From Xenoacremonium recifei (lineage: Eukaryota; Ascomycota; Sordariomycetes; Hypocreales; Nectriaceae), in NCBI GenBank assembly GCA_012184525.1, contig WOFQ01000113.1, positions 1-47,564 of the forward strand: DNA of 47,564 bases, given 5' to 3'. Below, piece after piece: positions 11,669 to 21,251 of this stretch; the stretch's first letter is position 1, and every line of letters begins with the position of its first letter. Under the pieces are notes generated by a model. That model was not told the DNA's origin, made no database searches, and saw only the letters and a program-made list of their open reading frames with translations. Made by a program: the position numbers and the translations under genes.

Positions 11669-13196
11669 TTACAAGCGGCCGATTGCCCCCGTAACCACGG
11701 TCTTGAGGACTAAGTAGTCCTCCAAGCCATACTTGCTACCTTCCCGGCCCATTCCTGAGTGCTTGACACCGCCGAATCTAATACACTGTTAATAAAAAGA
11801 CCGTCCAATCGACAGCGATATGTCCTTACGGTATTGGTGCGTCAGAGATGACGCCGGTGTTGATGGCTACCATTCCGGCCTCAATTTTCTCGGCCATGCG
11901 GTGCGATCGCGAGAGATCGGTAGTCATCACGTAAGATGCCAAGCCAACATCGGATTCATTGGCACGCTTGATAGCTTCATCTTCATCCTTAAATTTTAAC
12001 AACGCAGCGATGGGCCCAAACGTCTCTTCGGTAGCGATCTTCATGCTGTCATTGACATCACCGAGAATTGTGATTTCGTGGAAGTTCTTTCCCAGAGAGG
12101 GCAATTTCTTCCCTCCCAGCAAAATGATTCCACCCTTAGACACGGCATCCTTGATATGCTCTTCAACCTTGCTGGTTCCGTTGGCTAACGGGCCATGGGT
12201 TACGGAAGCGTCCGCGCCATTGCCAACACGGAAGTTGGAGACTTCCTCGGCCAGCCGCTTGCTGAAGGCATCGTAGATACCCTCCTGGACATAGATGCGG
12301 TTGGCACAGACGCATGTCTGACCAGTAACCTTGAACTTGCTGGCGATGGCGCTGGAAACCGCAACCTCGAGATCAGCGTCATCGAAAACGATAAAGGGAG
12401 CGTTGCCTCCCAGCTCAAGACTCAACTTCTTCAATGTGCTACTCGACTGCTGCATTAGAAGCTTTCCGACTCGAGTGGAGCCAGTGAACGAAATCTTCTT
12501 GACAATATTAGACTGGCAAAGCGCGAGGCCTAACTTGGGAGTGTTATGCAATGCAGTGACAACGTTGAGCACACCCCTGGGAAGGCCCGCACGCTCAGCA
12601 AGGACAGCCAGAGCGTTGGAAGAAAAGGGCGTGAGGCCATCGCTCTTCATGACAACCGTGCAGCCCGCAGCGAGAGCTGCAGCAATCTTGCGGGCACCCA
12701 TAGCCAGGGGAAAGTTCCAGGGTACGATGAGGCCACAAACGCCGACAGGTTGCTTGATCACGTGGGCTCTGAAATTGGTGTTGCTGTGAGGGAGCACGTC
12801 CCCGTAGATTCGAGAGGCCTCCTCGCCGAACCACTCGAAGAAGCTCGCAGAGAAGACGACCTCGCCTTCAGCATCACCCTTGGCCTTTCCATTCTCTGCG
12901 TTGATGATCTTACCCAGATCTGCGACATTCTCCATGAGGAGAGTGTAGATTCCTTGGAGAATGCGGCCACGGTAGCGACCGGGGAGGCCGGCCCACTTTG
13001 GGAATGCTACTGCCGCGGCATTGATGGCATCTTGCAAGTCTTCCTCGTTGGATTCAGATGCAATACCAATGACTTCTTCGGTTGCTGGGTTGCAGATCTC
13101 AAAGGTTACACCCGATTTCGACGAGACCCATTTCCCGTCGATGTAGGACTGCTCGACGAACAGGCTAGGGTCCTTGAGCAAAGAAGCAAAAGGCAT
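11669..13196 (-). CDS. succinate-semialdehyde-type aldehyde dehydrogenase
   Basis: NAD(P)+-dependent oxidation of an aldehyde, most likely succinate semialdehyde or an omega-amino aldehyde, to the acid. Exons are 13196-11830 and 11777-11669, with a 52-nt intron; 491 residues. Visible motifs: PWNFP with N161, FTGSTRVG, general base E261 in ELGGNAP, nucleophile C295 in TGQTCVCANR (the SSADH-type signature) and the C-terminal FGGVKHSGMGREGSKYG. I chose the ATG at 13196 because homology starts right after it (LKDPSLFVEQSYIDGKW). An in-frame ATG at 13313 would add 39 residues. The usual KPAE/KPSE segment reads KSDG, so cofactor preference could differ. It may take the aldehyde made by the nearby amine oxidase. 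Confidence 0.92.
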
Positions 13197-14717
13197 GATT
13201 TTGAACACGGGCACCGACGTCAAACACAGCTCGGGGGTAGACTTTTGAAAAGAAATGCTGGTGAATACGGAGGCAAGGAATATATTCCAAGATCCCCTCT
13301 GCGGCATAAACATGGCTTACGGAGTAATAGAGAGGTAGCTTGCAGGACGGACACTAACCTTCGCCGAGTCTACTCCATCCCGAAGGGGGCGATCCTCAGC
13401 GAGCAGGGATCGGAACAGCGGTATTTGGCCGAGACCAGCTGAATCGCGCCCATCTTCTTCCTCCCCTCTCGGCACTGCTCCGAGCGAAACCTATCAGTCC
13501 TGCAATACGCCGAGTTTTAGAGAGCATTGGATCTAGGAGGGGAAGCAGTGAGCGAAAAACCTTCCCCATCTGTTCTAGCCCATCTAGGTAAAATACATGA
13601 GAACCATGGGGTCCGAAGCAGTGGGTGTGTCTCAACTTCCCGTAAGACTCTTTGTATTGAGCAGCATCAACTCTTAAAACCTAATAGAATTGGCCCGCTC
13701 TATTGTCAGAGCCTGGTGTTTGTTCTCAGCACGTAGTTTACAGCGATTATCAATCACAGAGACGCAATGTTTTAAATTACGACGAGAATACACACGAGCA
13801 AAGCTAGACCGAGATCAAAATTCGATATTACAATTAAGCAGCGATTGCTACGTTAAAGGGATGTGTTGCAGGGTAGGCATGATCCCATGGCCCGTTAGTC
13901 ATGTAGCTACACGCTACAAGCAAACCTGTCGGAAACTACCCCGCACAGAAGAACACAACAATAACAACACACAATTGCTGCTCACTCCAATTACTCTCCA
14001 ATCTCCTTCACCGTGAATATGCACACCAGGCGACATGATGTTTCGGAGTTAGAGGCTAGCCCGGTGTGCGCTCTTGATCGCTTCGAGTGCCTCCGTCGCA
14101 TCCAAGTCTCCCGAGTGGAGCGCACCCTGCATGTACCCTTTCCAATGTTGGAATATTCCGTTCTGACAAAATGAAGCTTCCTAACAGGTCAGCGCATCAA
14201 CCCCGATTTCGTCAACGCTAGTGTCTCAGGCGAATTTCACGGGTCCTAGACTCCTCGCGGCTTTCAATCCCAACCCTGAAGGGGGCGGAGAACAACACTA
14301 TCGCAAAACTCTGGAGGCAAAGAACAGACATCGGCTTCGGATCTCGATCCCCGTGAAAACGCCCCCAACATCATTACCTGAGCTTTCTCCACCATCCAGA
14401 CGATGACGGGGCCGCAGTATTAGCGCCGAGCTTAAGGGTATAATTACATAATAGCGTCATCGGGCTGGCCAATGGGTAGGGACACAGTACGCAGACGTAT
14501 GTGGAAGCTGAGGCTTATATTTGCCAGTCAAATCACGTGGGGCGTCGCCTCCTCCTTCGTGAGTTTAACAAGATTGACCGATTTAACCTGCCTTGGGCTT
14601 TGTATCTCTTCCGTCTTTGATTGATCACATCTTGTGCGCAGAATCCATTTCTTTCCCATTTCGCTGTAGCTCGGGCGTCACGGGCTCACAATTGATCTGC
14701 CCGCTAAGTCTCCCGCG
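13197..14717. other. intergenic interval with transposon tail fragment
   Basis: No supported gene. The first part is the ALDH upstream region and contains three CCGAG motifs (13351-13357, 13426-13432, 13510-13516). The right arm of the inverted repeat occupies 13863-14029. Frames at 13690-14016 and 14221-14406 look non-coding. Confidence 0.45.
13863..14029 (-). repeat. right arm of a dispersed inverted repeat
   Basis: Reverse-complement copy of 4183-4350: 167 versus 168 bases, about 90% identical by eye, sharing for example TGTGCGGGGTAGTTT and GATCATGCCTACCCTGCAA. Transposase sequence does not accompany it, so this is a solo 3' fragment of the pogo-like element, or a separate repeat family captured beside it. 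Confidence 0.8.
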
Positions 14718-15272
14718 ATGCAAGACCTGCAGGAGGCCCCCGAGACGCAGAGATCTCCTCCTAAAGTGAGAAGAACAGCTAACGCGTAAGGGACCAAACC
14801 CTTTGCGAAGCCGTCATCATGGAGATCTGGCACGCCATACTGACTGCCACTGTATCATAGGTGCATCTCTTGCCGTCAAAGCAAGATCAAGTGTTCGGGC
14901 ACTGAACCATGTACCAGCTGCCAACGCCGTCTGTTAATTTGCCAGTTCGCCGAGGGGGGCAACCGAATTTCGGTTTCAGAGAGGTAGGCATTATTGGGAG
15001 TTCTACGAAACTGTACTCTAGGGCGTTTAAAACAAGTCTGACCAAGCTAAAGATATCTTCATGAGTTGCGGAAGAATGCGCAGGAGCGGCCGCTTTCAGC
15101 AGGCAAGAGGCAGCTAAGCAACAGCGCTCGTCTAGACAGTGCTGAAAGAGGTGTTGCTGCCATTACATCTGTCTCTGCGTCGCCTTTAGACGATTCCAAT
15201 CATGACTCCCACAATTCTCAAGCTTCAAACAACCCGAAAGTTGGCTGTACAGGCTACAGTGGGATAGGATAA
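14718..15272 (+). CDS. short Zn2Cys6 DNA-binding protein without regulatory domain
   Basis: Three exons (14718-14785, 14861-14983, 15053-15272) with GT-AG introns give a 136-residue frame. It begins with a binuclear zinc cluster, C24-x2-C27-x6-C34-x5-C40-x2-C43-x6-C50, in which ACISCRQSKIKC and PCTSC are typical. This is followed by the usual linker (GGNRISVSERYLHELR) and a Ser/Asn-rich stretch, then a stop. A normal factor of this class continues for 500 or more residues into a fungal transcription-factor domain, which is absent here. The same frame stays mostly open for another 290 bases after the stop but has no clear motif. It is either a truncated pseudogene or a DNA-binding-only protein that could compete at operator sites (inference). 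Splice sites and the zinc cluster are intact. Confidence 0.65.
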
Positions 15273-15822
15273 CTCATCCTCCCGCCAGTTGCTTCCCGCG
15301 ATTCTGCAAAGCTGAGTTCCGCGAGCCTGTCCGTGTTTGGCAACCTGACCTCCTCCAAAAGGTTCTCCGTGCTCCTAATGTATCCCCCACGAAGGCACGA
15401 CCTCACTGTCTGTGCCATACCAATCGTGCTCGCTTCCAAATTTGCCCGCTCATCTAAGTTAAACCAATCATATACGTGCATAATCCTGGTCTCAACCCCA
15501 TCAATAATATACGTTCTTATTTCAAAACTAGTCCCCGGTCAAATTCTAATCAACAAGGTTTAGAGTGGGTCGAGAAAATCAAATCTACTACTTTTGATTC
15601 TACTATCGTCTACTGAGGGTAGACCAAAAAAGTCCCGGGCTACCATCGTCAAGTTCTGTCTTTTTAGCCTCTAATTTGAATCTTCGTCTTTGATCTTCAT
15701 CCTGGATATATGTATCGAGACCCTGTCGTATACCTTTATCCTTACTGTAAATCTCCAATCTTCACTCTTGTATTTGACCTCAAGCACAAGAAGCTCATGA
15801 TAAGTGTGTATTTTTATTTCAT
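15273..15822. other. interval between convergent genes
   Basis: About 550 bases between the end of the short Zn2Cys6 ORF and the stop codon of oxygenase copy B. Overlapping frames on both strands (15254-15481 minus, 15333-15563 plus) carry no recognised motif. Confidence 0.35.
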
Positions 15823-16969
15823 CTAATCTACTTCAATAAGTTGCTCTAGAGTATAATCGATGAAGTCCCTCTGTTCCTGAAGCCACTGCCTCATCCCGGG
15901 AATGTTAAATGGACGCTGGCTGCGTGTACGCTCTTGCTCTGCCTTGATCTTAGCTCGGAAACGCTCTTCGACGATCTGCATCCGATATTCGTTGTACTGA
16001 GTGTACAAAGTGGACACGTCGCTGATAGCACGCAGACCGGCTAAGGTGGTTTCATCTTTTACGAGGGGGTTTCTGGGTCTGAAAGACGTAACCATGGCAA
16101 TTCTTTCACGGCCTCCGAATGCCTTCAAGGCTTGATGTCGAATATACCTCCCCTGCATAACCACAGCAGTGCCCTTGGATAACTCTTTAGTTGTTACGCC
16201 AGCAGCAGGGTTGGGTTCAACTTACCATGCTTGGTCCTCGAACTTTTCTAATCTCGCCATTGGGCAGCTGAATGGCCGTTTCACCTCCTTGCATGCCAGT
16301 GCAATCCGAGGCCATAACTACACAGACAAACGGAACACTGTCATAGTGCCAAGCAACTGAAGATGTTTGGTCCCCAGAGCCAACCGTCGCAACATTGTGG
16401 TCATTAATGGAAAAGTTGATATTGGCAACCTCGTAATCGTGGGTTGGGACAAGTTGAATACCAGCGGCGTCCGAGATGATCTTCAACACTTCAGGAGACC
16501 ACCAGGCTGAAAAGCAGAAAGGAGCTCGCCTATTGCACCATCAAAGTCAGCGTGATATAACAGTCTTCTTGGGTAAAGCGGTGTAATACTCTGGGGTTAG
16601 TCCTCGTACAAGATTCGGTGTCAAGTCAGAAGTGAAACGACAGTTATCACATGACCACTCGCTGAAAAGCTCATGCCTCATCTGAAGCATGGCCTCCTCT
16701 GTGAAGAGAGGAAAGGGATCGGTTACAGCATGGGGAGAGATTCCTCGGCCTCCTAACCCAATCTCCTCCATAGTCACAATATTCTGGGGCGGTACGTATG
16801 CAAGATGCTTTTTAGGATCAAAGGGCACTGGTTTCGTCTCCCGTGCTGCCACGAGAATAGCATCGGGGAAAGGCGTGTCAGGTTTCCGCGCCTTTCGAAG
16901 CTCCGGTCCCTTGACGACGGGGGCTCGAGTGGTGATGGGCGCGGTTGTTGTCATTGTAATGGTAGACAT
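15823..16969 (-). CDS. 2OG-Fe(II) oxygenase-like protein, copy B
   Basis: Paralogue of copies A and C. Exons are 16969-16590, 16529-16226 and 16173-15823, with introns of 60 and 52 nt, giving 344 residues. Iron ligands are H188-x-D190 (WHYDSVPF) and H241 (RYIRHQALK), with R260 as the likely co-substrate anchor. The 51-residue spacing from D to the second H is identical in all three copies. The conserved GLGGRGISPHAVTDPFPLF precedes the catalytic domain. The second intron lies exactly between M228 and G229, at a site that copy A lacks and copy C shares. It is transcribed divergently from the amine oxidase, which suggests co-regulation. Substrate unknown. Confidence 0.86.
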
Positions 16970-17841
16970 TTGGAAGTAAGTTGTGACTACACAGCTTCGC
17001 TTGATTGACTCGAATATTAGAATGTGATGCTATTAGGTGTCAAGGGACTTGTGATACTACGTTGGCCTGAGGAGGCATTGTGTTCTCGTCATATTTTTAT
17101 ACACGACTCGGTTTCCCAGTGATGGCTTGTAGATAAGGCCTCGGGGTAGAATGCCGCTAGAGTAGGCGAAATTAAGACTCAAGTGCCACATTAGCGGCTG
17201 GGGAGAAGTCTTGAGTGTATCATGGAGTCCAGCGCTCGCCCCACTCTCGCACAGATCTCGAAATTGAACCCGTAGCGATACGTAATAAGGCGCCAGTGCC
17301 CTGATAAGTGAAAGGGGAAGCCAGGTCCGAGAAATGAGGTGGGTCACCCTGAGAATGGTCTAGGTTTATCTTTCAAGTCACTATTTTAGCATCCAATTCC
17401 GTCTCTGGCTAGAGAAGCGGGGAGCCTGATATCGCCTTCGTACCTTTTATCTTCTCCAAGAGTTTGATATGATGTGAAACAATAAGCAACCGAGTGCCAC
17501 TCGTAATACAAGATGCGGGGAACGGCAGACACTGCAGAGTTCCGTAACTCAACGACGGCACGGATTCTCCCTCAGAAAGTGGAGTAGACTCAATTCGTCT
17601 TTCCTAACTTTGCCTTTCTCGGTTATCAAAACAGTCGGTATTGTTGACGATAGCTAATGAACCCAATCCAGTAAACGAGTCCGAAGAATGCGCGATTGTC
17701 TCGATTTTCACTCAGTTGTAAACGCCAGGCCCCTCATTAGACAGAAAGTACATCAAGACACTGAGGATTCCTGATAGTGCTCGACCATAGTTCCTTGGAT
17801 CAAGCTTGACGAATTAATCATTATTTTAAAGTCCGAGCACT
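16970..17841. promoter_or_regulatory. divergent promoter region between oxygenase B and amine oxidase
   Basis: 870 bases separate the two start codons, which face away from each other. CGG triplets relevant to Zn2Cys6 factors occur, for example CGGGGAACGG at about 17517 and ACGGCACGG at about 17552. No gene is supported inside; the minus-strand frame at 17057-17347 has no motif. Confidence 0.4.
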
Positions 17842-19345
17842 ATGCTTGACCTTGTCATTGTTGGAGCCGGAATGAGCGGCCTGGAGGCTGCTCACAATGC
17901 AAAGAAGGCCGGGCTGTCATTTGTTGTCGTCGAAGCTAGAGACCGCGTAGGTGGCAAGGTTTGGACTGTTCCTCTTGCTTCTGGCCGTGGAAATGCGGAT
18001 CTAGGAGCTGCTTGGATCAACGACGAGATGCAGCCGCGTATTACGGAATACGTCCACAAGTTCGGTATGAAGACAGTGAAGCAGCCAACTGATAAGATCT
18101 CTATTATGCAAGTATCGGAGGACGAACGCATCGAGTTCCCTTTTGGCTTGATTCCTGACGTGAGTAAAGCCTGGGAGTACTTAAGCTGAATGGAATTTGG
18201 GAAGATGAACATGTGCTAACACAGTCCGACAGTTTGCTCCCGAGGAGAAAGAAAATCTTGAAAGAATCCGGGATCACATTGAAGCTGAATCCAAAAAGAA
18301 GGAGCCCCCGAAGTGGGAGGACGATCAGCTTTCTCTTGATGCCTATATCCGAAAGCTCGGTGCGACGGAGAAAACATGCAAGATGGCTAATGTCTGGGTT
18401 CAAGCCATGCATGGTCTCGAGTCCACACAAGAGTCAGCTGCTCACTTCATAGACTATTGCCGTCGAAACCATGGTCTTTTGGCTGCTCGAGCTGATGATC
18501 ATACGGGAGGCAACTATCTGCGCTTGGAGAATGGTAAGAAATCCTAGAGCCTAAGAAGAAGGGGTAACGGAAGTCTAAAAATGTGATTAGGAACCCAGGA
18601 AATCGCGCGCGGCATCGCTCGCCTGGTCGGAGAACAGAACATTTATCTCGGCGAGCCAGTCCAGTCCATAAGCGATGAAAACAGCAAGGTCGTGGTCACC
18701 ACCACCAACGGGAAGGCTTTCACCGCTAAGAAGGCCACTGTGTCTGTACCTAGTGCTCTGTTTAAGGACATACACTTCACGCCTCCTCTGCCCACGGCTC
18801 TACAAGAACGCTATACCAATGCCAAGCTGGGACACTACAGCAAAGCTATTGTTTGCTATGATAGACCCTGGTGGAGAGACCTCGGCTATAATGGCTTCTT
18901 CTTTAGCTATGTTGGCCCTATCTGTATTGTGCGCGACTCCAGTGTGCCTGAAAAGGGACTCCATAGTCTTACGTGCTTTATCAACGGGGATATGGGTGCT
19001 AAATGGGCCAAGAAGGACCGTCACGCTCGTCGCCGCGACATTCTGAACCAGCTCGCGAAAGTGTATAACGTCGGTAAAGACTCGGAGCTTTGGCGCCCGA
19101 TCGAGTTCTTTGATCAAATCTGGAAGCATGAGCCCTATAGTCAGGGTGCCCTCTCTCCCATTCCCGCCATCGGTCATTACGTTAAGCACCAGGCTATACA
19201 TGGCGCAGCAGTGGGCAATATCCATTTTGTTGGAACAGAATACTCTGATCATTGGAAGGGCTACATGGAAGGTGCTCTGACATCTGGCGCCAAAGGAGCT
19301 GCAGAGATCGTGGCAGCTCTGAAGGGTCTCCAGTCTCGGTTGTAG
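17842..19345 (+). CDS. flavin-containing amine oxidase
   Basis: FAD-dependent oxidation of an amine to an imine, hydrolysed to aldehyde and ammonia with release of H2O2. Exons are 17842-18159, 18233-18533 and 18591-19345 (introns 73 and 57 nt), giving 457 residues. The ADP-binding fold is clear: G8-A-G10-M-S-G13, the acidic E31 that binds ribose, then RDRVGGKVWT. The C-terminus has NIHFVGTEYSDHWKGYMEGAL, the FAD-binding end of the monoamine/polyamine oxidase family, typical of fungal MAO-N-like enzymes. No obvious peroxisomal tripeptide (ends QSRL), although SRL is a known PTS1 variant, so peroxisomal import is possible. The aldehyde product would suit the SSADH-like ALDH 5 kb away. Confidence 0.92.
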
Positions 19346-19823
19346 TCTAATAGACTTGGATGATAAATTACTAGTGAAGCAACTGATAGATCTAGGAGAT
19401 ACTTCGCCTCCTACCAGCGCGAGAAGCCGAAAGTGGTAGAACATGGAGATGATAGATGAATTGTATTAGCGTCTTGTAATGCGTAAAGGCCCAGAATCCA
19501 TGGAGTGTCGGTACTTAGGAATTCGTAATGATTACCAAGCTCTAACAAAAAAAAAACCGCGAGTTATAACCATTTCCATGGTGCGAAACAGGATTAGTAA
19601 TTGGAGTTTTGATTTTGCAACAATGTTATTGTCAATTACCAGGTCAAGTCTACTAATAATTGAGGCAGATGAGTTCGAGGGAAACGATGTACACGGACGC
19701 CCAAAAGATGAATAGACCAGGGTGATACAAAAACATTTTGAACTGTTATTTAATTTTTAAGTTACATGGTTTAAAAGGTTTAGACGTTCTATTGTGTCTT
19801 CCATAAAGCCATAGTAATGTTTC
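19346..19823. other. interval between convergent amine oxidase and aldolase genes
   Basis: About 480 bases, increasingly AT-rich towards 19750, with an A9 run near 19546. It holds the 3' ends of the two convergent genes; no coding signal. Confidence 0.5.
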
Positions 19824-20820
19824 TTAAACAATCGAGCCTAGCTGTCCATTAGATTTCCAAAGTTCATATTCGAAATCTGGCTGGAACTCAATGTACAAAG
19901 TTTCCTAATAGACACACATCTACTCAGTATATACGAATTTCTGCGCATAGGGCGATCACAAGAACTCACTGGGTCTTGGTAGACTTTTGCGGTGTACTCC
20001 GCCTCCTTCGCGCCCACGAAATTTTTAGGAAGGCCTGTGCTTTCAACCTTGAGCTGAATCTCACATGTTCGCTCCATCAGTGTGAAGAGATACGCTGCTT
20101 CATCAACAGTTCCCCCAGCAGTGAGGAGTCCGTGGTTTTGTAGGATAGCAACTCGGTTCTTTTCGCCCAGTGCTTCCGCGATTCTCTCGCCTTCTTCGCG
20201 CTCCAGTACGATGCCTCCGAACTGTTTATAGACGGTTTGGATTCCATAGAAGGTACAAGTATCCTGGTTGAGGATGTCTATCGGGCGTCCGAAAGTCGAC
20301 CACGCCTTTCCCGCCGGCGAATGGGTGTGGCAAGCAGCATTAATATCGGGGCGGGCTTTGTGTATGGTAGCGTGGATTTGAAACCCAGCAGCATTTACGG
20401 CAACTCTGTTTCCTCCAATGACTTGACCCTCTTCGTTGATGTGTACCATATCGCTTGCCTTTAGCATACCGAAATGATAACCGAATCTACTTCCGGATAA
20501 GCATTTGAAAGACGCTTAATGTCTTGATAAACTTACGGGTTGATCCAGAAAGTGTTTGGCTGTACTGGATCGCGAAGACTGATGTGTCCGGCAGTACCTT
20601 CGGTGAAGCCCTTTCGTGCGAAGACTCTAAACGCGGCAGCCATATGCTCCAACGCCCATTGTCGAGCCTCGTGAGGGTCATCAAACTTAGGAATACCTGG
20701 AAATGAATATCCACCAGTAGAAAAGCATTGCTCCTTCATCTCCTTAGTATGTTCAACAGCAAGATGTGGAGGCTCCGTTGCGAAGGTGTCCGCCAAGGCG
20801 AGTGTAGTTGTGATTGACAT
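19824..20820 (-). CDS. class II aldolase/adducin-domain protein
   Basis: Likely a zinc-dependent lyase or epimerase-fold enzyme acting on a small hydroxy/keto compound. Exons are 20820-20537, 20486-19970 and 19904-19824 (introns 50 and 65 nt), giving 293 residues. Zinc ligands are visible as H148-x-H150 in ACHTHSPAG and H213 in LQNHGLLTAG; the upstream TEGTAGHISLRDP is the usual glycine-rich element. Length matches the fungal group that includes S. pombe Mug14, whose substrate is not firmly known. The gene is divergent from the Zn2Cys6 activator (432 bases between starts) and so a good candidate target of it. The last exon adds only 26 residues (ETLYIEFQPDFEYELW onwards), normal for this family. 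Confidence 0.9.
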
Positions 20821-21251
20821 TTTGGAAGTGTGCTCGTCTGGCGATGTCAAAGATGCCCAATGCAACAATGATAAGAGTTATTATCTTCGTATGAAAGAAG
20901 GAGGCGGAACCAACGGATAGTCGATATCCAAGAACTAATTCAATCAATCCCTGATCAGAACTTCCTTATTAGCACGACACCATCCCCCGGATAGAATCAA
21001 CCTTTTGGGAAAGGTGGGCCTAAGGCGCCATGGCGACTTAATTTGACCCTTATACCGTAAGGGGTATGGTGTATTGCGGAGCAGTATAACAGCCGGCCTT
21101 ATCCCTCTTCTCGGACTCAACTTCCTTTCGCAATCGTTGTCCAAGCACCGTTCAAGCGAACCTTTCTTTTGATCCACTTTCCCCAGCTCTCCCCCAAGTC
21201 ATCGTACTGTACGAATACGGGATACAGGACCAAGTTGGAAGACCCAAGACT
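20821..21251. promoter_or_regulatory. divergent promoter between aldolase and Zn2Cys6 factor
   Basis: Shared upstream region of 431 bases. It contains CGGAACCAACGG (CGG direct repeat, spacing 6) at about 20906-20917, plus further CGG/CCG triplets at about 20986, 21077, 21093 and 21114. Zn2Cys6 factors bind paired CGG triplets, so autoregulation is plausible but unproven. Confidence 0.35.

Noticed and set aside
12546..13442. 298-codon plus-strand open frame
   Set aside because: Antisense to the ALDH coding sequence, which has all family motifs; the frame is a codon-bias shadow with no motif of its own.
18800..19444. 214-codon minus-strand frame
   Set aside because: Antisense shadow of amine oxidase exon 3.
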